From: Limnomonas spitsbergensis
Lineage: Eukaryota; Chlorophyta; Chlorophyceae; Chlamydomonadales
Assembly (NCBI GenBank): GCA_037349105.1
Contig: JAYJMM010000104.1
Coordinates: forward strand, 1,274,001 to 1,338,000
DNA length: 64,000 nucleotides
Direction: 5' to 3'
The notes beneath the pieces were generated by a model. It saw nothing but the letters and a program-made list of their open reading frames with translations, was not told the origin of the DNA and did no database searches. Every line of letters starts with the position of its first letter. The first letter of the stretch is position 1. This document shows, piece by piece, positions 43,101 to 55,100 of the stretch. The position numbers were made by a program, and so were the translations under genes.

Positions 43101-46100
43101 GGCCCATCGGGTATGCACCGGTCATAACACCTGCTGATGCGTACAGCAGGGCCCATCGGGTATGCACCGGTCATAACACCTGCTGATGCGTACAGCAGGG
43201 CCCATCGGGTATGCACCGGTCATAACACCTGCTGATGCGTACAGCAGGGCTCATCGGGTATGCACCGTTCTAAACACCTGCTGATGCGTACAGCAGGGCT
43301 CATCGGGTATGCACCGGTCATAACACCTGCTGATGCGTACAGCAGGGCCCATCGGGTATGCACCGGTCATAACACCTGCTGATGCGTACAGCAGGGCCCA
43401 TCGGGTATGCACCGGTCATAACACCTGCTGATGCGTACAGCAGGGCCCATCGGGTATGCACCGGTCATAACACCTGCTGATGCGTACAGCAGGGCCCATC
43501 GGGTATGCACCGGTCATAACACCTGCTGATGCGTACAGCAGGGCCCATCGGGTATGCACCGGTCATAACACCTGCTGATGCGTACAGCAGGGCCCATCGG
43601 GTATGCACCGTTCTAAACACCTGCTGATGCGTACAGCAGGGCTCATCGGGTATGCACCGGTCATAACACCTGCTGATGCGTACAGCAGGGCTCATCGGGT
43701 ATGCACCGGTCATAACACCTGCTGATGCGTACAGCAGGGCCCATCGGGTATGCACCGGTCATAACACCTGCTGATGCGTACAGCAGGGCTCATCGGGTAT
43801 GCACCAGTCTTAACACCTGCTGATGCGTACAGCAGGGCCCATCGGGTATGCACCGTTCTTAACACCTGCTGATGCGTACAGCAGGGCCCATCGGGTATGC
43901 ACCGTTCTAAACACCTGCTGATGCGTACAGCAGGGCCCATCGGGTATGCACCGTTCTAAACACCTGCTGATGCGTACAGCAGGGCCCATCGGGTATGCAC
44001 CGGTCATAACACCTGCTGATGCGTACAGCAGGGCTCATCGGGTTTGCACCGTTCTAAACACCTGCTGATGCGTACAGCAGGGCCCATCGGGTATGCACCG
44101 TTCTAAACACCTGCTGATGCGTACAGCAGGGCCCATCGGGTATGCACCGGTCATAACACCTGCTGATGCGTACAGCAGGGCTCATCGGGTATGCACCGTT
44201 CTAAACACCTGCTGATGCGTACAGCAGGGCTCATCGGGTATGCACCGGTCATAACACCTGCTGATGCGTACAGCAGGGCTCATCAGGTATGCACCGTTCT
44301 AAACACCTGCTGATGCGTACAGCAGGGCTCATCGGGTATGCACCGGTCATAACACCTGCTGATGCGTACAGCAGGGCCCATCGGGTATGCACCGTTCTAA
44401 ACACCTGCTGATGCGTACAGCAGGGCCCATCGGGTATGCACCGGTCATAACACCTGCTGATGCGTACAGCAGGGCCCATCGGGTATGCACCGGTCATAAC
44501 ACCTGCTGATGCGTACAGCAGGGCCCATCGGGTATGCACCGGTCATAACACCTGCTGATGCGTACAGCAGGGCCCATCGGGTATGCACCGGTCATAACAC
44601 CTGCTGATGCGTACAGCAGGGCCCATCGGGTATGCACCGTTCTAAACACCTGCTGATGCGTACAGCAGGGCTCATCGGGTATGCACCGTTCTTAACACCT
44701 GCTGATGCGTACAGCAGGGCTCATCGGGTATGCACCGGTCATAACACCTGCTGATGCGTACAGCAGGGCTCATCGGGTATGCACCGTTCTAAACACCTGC
44801 TGATGCGTACAGCAGGGCTCATCGGGTATGCAACGTTCTTAACACCTGCTGATGCGTACAGCAGGGCCCATCGGGTATGCACCGGTCTTAACACCTGCTG
44901 ATGCGTACAGCAGGGCCCATCGGGTATGCACCGTTCTAAACACCTGCTGATGCGTACAGCAGGGCCCATCGGGTATGCACCGTTCTAAACACCTGCTGAT
45001 GCGTACAGCAGGGCCCATCGGGTATGCACCGGTCTTAACACCTGCTGATGCGTACAGCAGGGCTCATCAGGTATGCACCGTTCTAAACACCTGCTGATGC
45101 GTACAGCAGGGCCCATCGGGTATGCACCGGTCATAACACCTGCTGATGCGTACAGCAGGGCTCATCGGGTATGCACCGGTCATAACACCTGCTGATGCGT
45201 ACAGCAGGGCCCATCGGGTATGCACCGTTCTAAACACCTGCTGATGCGTACAGCAGGGCTCATCGGGTATGCACCGTTCTTAACACCTGCTGATGCGTAC
45301 AGCAGGGCTCATCGGGTATGCACCGGTCATAACACCTGCTGATGCGTACAGCAGGGCTCATCGGGTATGCACCGTTCTAAACACCTGCTGATGCGTACAG
45401 CAGGGCTCATCGGGTATGCACCGGTCATAACACCTGCTGATGCGTACAGCAGGGCCCATCGGGTATGCACCGTTCTTAACACCTGCTGATGCGTACAGCA
45501 GGGCCCATCGGGTATGCACCGGTCATAACACCTGCTGATGCGTACAGCAGGGCTCATCGGGTATGCACCGTTCTAAACACCTGCTGATGCGTACAGCAGG
45601 GCCCATCGGGTATGCACCGGTCATAACACCTGCTGATGCGTACAGCTGGGCTCATCGGGTATGCACCGTTCTAAACACCTGCTGATGCGTACAGCAGGGC
45701 TCATCGGGTATGCACCGGTCATAACACCTGCTGATGCGTACAGCAGGGCCCATCGGGTATGCACCGGTCATAACACCTGCTGATGCGTACAGCAGGGCTC
45801 ATCGGGTATGCACCGTTCTAAACACCTGCTGATGCGTACAGCAGGGCTCATCGGGTATGCACCGGTCATAACACCTGCTGATGCGTACAGCAGGGCCCAT
45901 CGGGTATGCACCGGTCATAACACCTGCTGATGCGTACAGCAGGGCCCATCGGGTATGCACCGGTCATAACACCTGCTGATGCGTACAGCAGGGCCCATCG
46001 GGTATGCACCGGTCATAACACCTGCTGATGCGTACAGCAGGGCCCATCGGGTATGCACCGGTCATAACACCTGCTGATGCGTACAGCAGGGCCCATCGGG

Positions 46101-49100
46101 TATGCACCGGTCATAACACCTGCTGATGCGTACAGCAGGGCCCATCGGGTATGCACCGTTCTAAACACCTGCTGATGCGTACAGCAGGGCTCATCGGGTA
46201 TGCACCGGTCATAACACCTGCTGATGCGTACAGCAGGGCTCATCGGGTATGCACCGGTCATAACACCTGCTGATGCGTACAGCAGGGCCCATCGGGTATG
46301 CACCGGTCATAACACCTGCTGATGCGTACAGCAGGGCTCATCGGGTATGCACCAGTCTTAACACCTGCTGATGCGTACAGCAGGGCCCATCGGGTATGCA
46401 CCGTTCTTAACACCTGCTGATGCGTACAGCAGGGCCCATCGGGTATGCACCGTTCTAAACACCTGCTGATGCGTACAGCAGGGCCCATCGGGTATGCACC
46501 GTTCTAAACACCTGCTGATGCGTACAGCAGGGCCCATCGGGTATGCACCGGTCATAACACCTGCTGATGCGTACAGCAGGGCTCATCGGGTTTGCACCGT
46601 TCTAAACACCTGCTGATGCGTACAGCAGGGCCCATCGGGTATGCACCGTTCTAAACACCTGCTGATGCGTACAGCAGGGCCCATCGGGTATGCACCGGTC
46701 ATAACACCTGCTGATGCGTACAGCAGGGCCCATCGGGTATGCACCGGTCTTAACACCTGCTGATGCGTACAGCAGGGCCCATCGGGTATGCACCGGTCAT
46801 AACACCTGCTGATGCGTACAGCAGGGCTCATCGGGTATGCACCGTTCTTAACACCTGCTGATGCGTACAGCAGGGCTCATCGGGTATGCACCGTTCTAAA
46901 CACCTGCTGATGCGTACAGCAGGGCCCATCGGGTATGCACCGGTCATAACACCTGCTGATGCGTACAGCAGGGCCCATCGGGTATGCACCGGTCTTAACA
47001 CCTGCTGATGCGTACAGCAGGGCCCATCGGGTATGCACCGTTCTAAACACCTGCTGATGCGTACAGCAGGGCCCATCGGGTATGCACCGTTCTAAACACC
47101 TGCTGATGCGTACAGCAGGGCCCATCGGGTATGCACCGGTCATAACACCTGCTGATGCGTACAGCAGGGCTCATCGGGTTTGCACCGTTCTAAACACCTG
47201 CTGATGCGTACAGCAGGGCCCATCGGGTATGCACCGTTCTAAACACCTGCTGATGCGTACAGCAGGGCCCATCGGGTATGCACCGGTCATAACACCTGCT
47301 GATGCGTACAGCAGGGCCCATCGGGTATGCACCGGTCTTAACACCTGCTGATGCGTACAGCAGGGCCCATCGGGTATGCACCGGTCATAACACCTGCTGA
47401 TGCGTACAGCAGGGCTCATCGGGTATGCACCGTTCTTAACACCTGCTGATGCGTACAGCAGGGCTCATCGGGTATGCACCGTTCTAAACACCTGCTGATG
47501 CGTACAGCAGGGCCCATCGGGTATGCACCGGTCATAACACCTGCTGATGCGTACAGCAGGGCCCATCGGGTATGCACCGGTCTTAACACCTGCTGATGCG
47601 TACAGCAGGGCCCATCGGGTATGCACCGTTCTAAACACCTGCTGATGCGTACAGCAGGGCCCATCGGGTATGCACCGGTCTTAACACCTGCTGATGCGTA
47701 CAGCAGGGCCCATCGGGTATGCACCGGTCATAACACCTGCTGATGCGTACAGCAGGGCTCATCGGGTATGCACCGTTCTTAACACCTGCTGATGCGTACA
47801 GCAGGGCTCATCGGGTATGCACCGGTCATAACACCTGCTGATGCGTACAGCAGGGCCCATCGGGTATGCACCGGTCATAACACCTGCTGATGCGTACAGC
47901 AGGGCCCATCGGGTTTGCACCGTTCTAAACACCTGCTGATGCGTACAGCAGGGCCCATCGGGTATGCACCGGTCATAACACCTGCTGATGCGTACAGCAG
48001 GGCCCATCGGGTATGCACCGGTCATAACACCTGCTGATGCGTACTGCAGGGTTCATCGGGTATGCACCGGTCATAACACCTGCTGATGCGTACAGCAGGG
48101 CCAATCGGGTATGCACCGGTCTTAACACCTGCTGATGCGTACAGCAGGGCTCATCGGGTATGCACCGGTCATAACACCTGCTGATGCGTACAGCAGGGCT
48201 CATCGGGTATGCACCGGTCTTAACACCTGCTGATGCGTACAGCAGGGCTCATCGGGTTTGCACCGTTCTAAACACCTGCTGATGCGTACAGCAGGGCTCA
48301 TCGGGTTTGCACCGTTCTAAACACCTGCTGATGCGTACAGCAGGGCTCATCGGGTATGCACCGGTCATAACACCTGCTGATGCGTACAGCAGGGCTCATC
48401 GGGTATGCACCAGTCTTAACACCTGCTGATGCGTACAGCAGGGCTCATTGGGTTTGCACCGTTCTAAACACCTGCTGATGCGTACAGCAGGGCCCATCGG
48501 GTATGCACCGTTCTAAACACCTGCTGATGCGTACAGCAGGGCCCATCGGGTATGCACCGTTCTAAACACCTGCTGATGCGTACAGCAGGGCCCATCGGGT
48601 ATGCACCGGTCATAACACCTGCTGATGCGTACAGCAGGGCCCATCGGGTATGCACCGTTCTAAACACCTGCTGATGCGTACAGCAGGGCTCATCGGGTAT
48701 GCACCGTTCTAAACACCTGCTGATGCGTACAGCAGGGCCCATCGGGTATGCACCGGTCATAACACCTGCTGATGCGTACAGCAGGGCTCATCGGGTATGC
48801 ACCGGTCATAACACCTGCTGATGCGTACAGCAGGGCCCATCGGGTATGCACCGTTCTAAACACCTGCTGATGCGTACAGCAGGGCCCATCGGGTATGCAC
48901 CGTTCTAAACACCTGCTGATGCGTACAGCAGGGCCCATCGGGTATGCACCGTTCTAAACACCTGCTGATGCGTACAGCAGGGCCCATCGGGTATGCACCG
49001 GTCATAACACCTGCTGATGCGTACAGCAGGGCCCATCGGGTATGCACCGGTCATAACACCTGCTGATGCGTACAGCAGGGCCCATCGGGTATGCACCGTT

Positions 49101-52100
49101 CTAAACACCTGCTGATGCGTACAGCAGGGCCCATCGGGTATGCACCGGTCATAACACCTGCTGATGCGTACAGCAGGGCCCATCGGGTATGCACCGGTCT
49201 TAACACCTGCTGATGCGTACAGCAGGGCCCATCGGGTATGCACCGGTCATAACACCTGCTGATGCGTACAGCAGGGCTCATCGGGTATGCACCGTTCTAA
49301 ACACCTGCTGATGCGTACAGCAGGGCCCATCGGGTATGCACCGGTCATAACACCTGCTGATGCGTACAGCAGGGCTCATCGGGTATGCACCGGTCATAAC
49401 ACCTGCTGATGCGTACAGCAGGGCCCATCGGGTATGCACCGTTCTAAACACCTGCTGATGCGTACAGCAGGGCCCATCGGGTATGCACCGTTCTAAACAC
49501 CTGCTGATGCGTACAGCAGGGCCCATCGGGTATGCACCGTTCTAAACACCTGCTGATGCGTACAGCAGGGCCCATCGGGTATGCACCGGTCATAACACCT
49601 GCTGATGCGTACAGCAGGGCCCATCGGGTATGCACCGGTCATAACACCTGCTGATGCGTACAGCAGGGCTCATCGGGTATGCACCGTTCTAAACACCTGC
49701 TGATGCGTACAGCAGGGCCCATCGGGTATGCACCGGTCATAACACCTGCTGATGCGTACAGCAGGGCTCATCGGGTATGCACCGTTCTTAACACCTGCTG
49801 ATGCGTACAGCAGGGCCCATCGGGTATGCACCGTTCTAAACACCTGCTGATGCGTACAGCAGGGCCCATCGGGTATGCACCGTTCTAAACACCTGCTGAT
49901 GCGTACAGCAGGGCTCATCGGGTATGCACCGGTCATAACACCTGCTGATGCGTACAGCAGGGCTCATCGGGTATGCACCGGTCATAACACCTGCTGATGC
50001 GTACAGCAGGGCTCATCGGGTTTGCACCGTTCTAAACACCTGCTGATGCGTACAGCAGGGCTCATCGGGTATGCACCGTTCTAAACACCTGCTGATGCGT
50101 ACAGCAGGGCTCATCGGGTATGCACCGTTCTAAACACCTGCTGATGCGTACAGCAGGGCCCATCGGGTATGCACCGGTCATAACACCTGCTGATGCGTAC
50201 AGCAGGGCTCATCGGGTATGCACCGTTCTAAACACCTGCTGATGCGTACAGCAGGGCTCATCGGGTATGCACCGGTCATAACACCTGCTGATGCGTACAG
50301 CAGGGCCCATCGGGTATGCACCGGTCATAACACCTGCTGATGCGTACAGCAGGGCTCATCGGGTATGCACCGTTCTAAACACCTGCTGATGCGTACAGCA
50401 GGGCTCATCGGGTTTGCACCGTTCTAAACACCTGCTGATGCGTACAGCAGGGCTCATCGGGTATGCACCGTTCTAAACACCTGCTGATGCGTACAGCAGG
50501 GCCCATCGGGTTTGCACCGGTCTTAACACCTGCTGATGCGTACAGCAGGGCTCATCGGGTATGCACCGGTCTTAACACCTGCTGATGCGTACAGCAGGGC
50601 TCATCGGGTTTGCACCGTTCTAAACACCTGCTGATGCGTACAGCAGGGCTCATCGGGTTTGCACCGTTCTAAACACCTGCTGATGCGTACAGCAGGGCTC
50701 ATCGGGTATGCACCGGTCATAACACCTGCTGATGCGTACAGCAGGGCTCATCGGGTATGCACCGTTCTAAACACCTGCTGATGCGTACAGCAGGGCCCAT
50801 CGGGTATGCACCGGTCATAACACCTGCTGATGCGTACAGCAGGGCCCATCGGGTATGCACCGGTCATAACACCTGCTGATGCGTACAGCAGGGCTCATCG
50901 GGTATGCACCGTTCTAAACACCTGCTGATGCGTACAGCAGGGCCCATCGGGTATGCACCGTTCTAAACACCTGCTGATGCGTACAGCAGGGCCCATCGGG
51001 TATGCACCGGTCTTAACACCTGCTGATGCGTACAGCAGGGCCCATCGGGTATGCACCGGTCATAACACCTGCTGATGCGTACAGCAGGGCTCATCGGGTA
51101 TGCACCGTTCTAAACACCTGCTGATGCGTACAGCAGGGCCCATCGGGTATGCACCGGTCATAACACCTGCTGATGCGTACAGCAGGGCTCATCGGGTATG
51201 CACCGGTCATAACACCTGCTGATGCGTACAGCAGGGCTCATCGGGTATGCACCGGTCATAACACCTGCTGATGCGTACAGCAGGGCTCATCGGGTTTGCA
51301 CCGTTCTAAACACCTGCTGATGCGTACAGCAGGGCCCATCGGGTATGCACCGGTCATAACACCTGCTGATGCGTACAGCAGGGCCCATCGGGTATGCACC
51401 GGTCATAACACCTGCTGATGCGTACAGCAGGGCTCATCGGGTATGCACCGTTCTAAACACCTGCTGATGCGTACAGCAGGGCCCATCGGGTATGCACCGG
51501 TCATAACACCTGCTGATGCGTACAGCAGGGCTCATCGGGTATGCACCGGTCATAACACCTGCTGATGCGTACAGCAGGGCCCATCGGGTATGCACCGTTC
51601 TAAACACCTGCTGATGCGTACAGCAGGGCCCATCGGGTATGCACCGGTCATAACACCTGCTGATGCGTACAGCAGGGCCCATCGGGTATGCACCGTTCTA
51701 AACACCTGCTGATGCGTACAGCAGGGCCCATCGGGTATGCACCGTTCTTAACACCTGCTGATGCGTACAGCAGGGCTCATCGGGTATGCACCGGTCATAA
51801 CACCTGCTGATGCGTACAGCAGGGCCCATCGGGTATGCACCGGTCATAACACCTGCTGATGCGTACAGCAGGGCCCATCGGGTATGCACCGGTCATAACA
51901 CCTGCTGATGCGTACAGCAGGGCCCATCGGGTATGCACCGGTCATAACACCTGCTGATGCGTACAGCAGGGCTCATCGGGTATGCACCGGTCATAACACC
52001 TGCTGATGCGTACAGCAGGGCCCATCGGGTATGCACCGGTCATAACACCTGCTGATGCGTACAGCAGGGCCCATCGGGTATGCACCGGTCATAACACCTG

Positions 52101-55100
52101 CTGATGCGTACAGCAGGGCCCATCGGGTATGCACCGGTCTTAACACCTGCTGATGCGTACAGCAGGGCTCATCGGGTATGCACCGGTCATAACACCTGCT
52201 GATGCGTACAGCAGGGCCCATAGGGTATGCACCGGTCATAACACCTGCTGATGCGTACAGCAGGGCCCATCGGGTATGCACCGGTCATAACACCTGCTGA
52301 TGCGTACAGCAGGGCTCATCGGGTATGCACCGGTCATAACACCTGCTGATGCGTACAGCAGGGCCCATCGGGTATGCACCGGTCATAACACCTGCTGATG
52401 CGTACAGCAGGGCTCATCGGGTATGCACCGGTCATAACACCTGCTGATGCGTACAGCAGGGCCCATCGGGTATGCACCGGTCTTAACACCTGCTGATGCG
52501 TACAGCAGGGCTCATCGGGTATGCACCGGTCATAACACCTGCTGATGCGTACAGCAGGGCCCATCGGGTTTGCACCGTTCTTAACACCTGCTGATGCGTA
52601 CAGCAGGGCCCATCGGGTATGCACCGGTCATAACACCTGCTGATGCGTACAGCAGGGCCCATCGGGTATGCACCGGTCATAACACCTGCTGATGCGTACA
52701 GCAGGGCCCATCGGGTATGCACCGGTCTTAACACCTGCTGATGCGTACAGCAGGGCTCATCGGGTATGCACCGGTCATAACACCTGCTGATGCGTACAGC
52801 AGGGCCCATCGGGTTTGCACCGTTCTTAACACCTGCTGATGCGTACAGCAGGGCTCATCGGGTTTGCACCGTTCTAAACACCTGCTGATGCGTACAGCAG
52901 GGCCCATCGGGTATGCACCGGTCATAACACCTGCTGATGCGTACAGCAGGGCCCATCGGGTATGCACCGTTCTAAACACCTGCTGATGCGTACAGCAGGG
53001 CCCATCGGGTATGCACCGTTCTAAACACCTGCTGATGCGTACAGCAGGGCCCATCGGGTATGCACCGTTCTTAACACCTGCTGATGCGTACAGCAGGGCC
53101 CATCGGGTATGCACCGTTCTTAACACCTGCTGATGCGTACAGCAGGGCCCATCGGGTATGCACCGTTCTTAACACCTGCTGATGCGTACAGCAGGGCCCA
53201 TCGGGTATGCACCGTTCTAAACACCTGCTGATGCGTACAGCAGGGCCCATCGGGTATGCACCGTTCTAAACACCTGCTGATGCGTACAGCAGGGCCCATC
53301 GGGTATGCACCGTTCTAAACACCTGCTGATGCGTACAGCAGGGCCCATCGGGTATGCACCGTTCTTAACACCTGCTGATGCGTACAGCAGGGCTCATCGG
53401 GTATGCACCGGTCATAACACCTGCTGATGCGTACAGCAGGGCCCATCGGGTTTGCACCGGTCATAACACCTGCTGATGCGTACAGCAGGGCCCATCGGGT
53501 ATGCACCGGTCATAACACCTGCTGATGCGTACAGCAGGGCCCATCGGGTATGCACCGGTCATAACACCTGCTGATGCGTACAGCAGGGCCCATCGGGTAT
53601 GCACCGGTCATAACACCTGCTGATGCGTACAGCAGGGCCCATCGGGTATGCACCGGTCATAACACCTGCTGATGCGTACAGCAGGGCCCATCGGGTATGC
53701 ACCGTTCTAAACACCTGCTGATGCGTACAGCAGGGCTCATCGGGTATGCACCGGTCATAACACCTGCTGATGCGTACAGCAGGGCCCATCGGGTATGCAC
53801 CGGTCATAACACCTGCTGATGCGTACAGCAGGGCCCATCGGGTATGCACCGGTCATAACACCTGCTGATGCGTACAGCAGGGCCCATCGGGTATGCACCG
53901 GTCATAACACCTGCTGATGCGTACAGCAGGGCCCATCGGGTATGCACCGGTCATAACACCTGCTGATGCGTACAGCAGGGCCCATCGGGTATGCACCGGT
54001 CATAACACCTGCTGATGCGTACAGCAGGGCCCATCGGGTATGCACCGTTCTAAACACCTGCTGATGCGTACAGCAGGGCTCATCGGGTATGCACCGTTCT
54101 AAACACCTGCTGATGCGTACAGCAGGGCCCATCGGGTATGCACCGGTCATAACACCTGCTGATGCGTACAGCAGGGCCCATCGGGTATGCACCGTTCTAA
54201 ACACCTGCTGATGCGTACAGCAGGGCCCATCGGGTATGCACCGTTCTTAACACCTGCTGATGCGTACAGCAGGGCTCATCGGGTATGCACCGTTCTAAAC
54301 ACCTGCTGATGCGTACAGCAGGGCTCATCGGGTATGCACCGTTCTTAACACCTGCTGATGCGTACAGCAGGGCCCATCGGGTATGCACCGTTCTAAACAC
54401 CTGCTGATGCGTACAGCAGGGCCCATCGGGTATGCACCGGTCATAACACCTGCTGATGCGTACAGCAGGGCCCATCGGGTATGCACCGGTCATAACACCT
54501 GCTGATGCGTACAGCAGGGCCCATCGGGTATGCACCGGTCATAACACCTGCTGATGCGTACAGCAGGGCTCATCGGGTATGCACCGTTCTAAACACCTGC
54601 TGATGCGTACAGCAGGGCCCATCGGGTATGCACCGGTCATAACACCTGCTGATGCGTACAGCAGGGCTCATCGGGTATGCACCGTTCTTAACACCTGCTG
54701 ATGCGTACAGCAGGGCCCATCGGGTATGCACCGGTCATAACACCTGCTGATGCGTACAGCAGGGCCCATCGGGTATGCACCGGTCATAACACCTGCTGAT
54801 GCGTACAGCAGGGCCCATCGGGTATGCACCGTTCTAAACACCTGCTGATGCGTACAGCAGGGCCCATCGGGTATGCACCGTTCTAAACACCTGCTGATGC
54901 GTACAGCAGGGCCCATCGGGTATGCACCGTTCTTAACACCTGCTGATGCGTACAGCAGGGCCCATCGGGTATGCACCGTTCTAAACACCTGCTGATGCGT
55001 ACAGCAGGGCCCATCGGGTATGCACCGGTCATAACACCTGCTGATGCGTACAGCAGGGCCCATCGGGTATGCACCGTTCTAAACACCTGCTGATGCGTAC

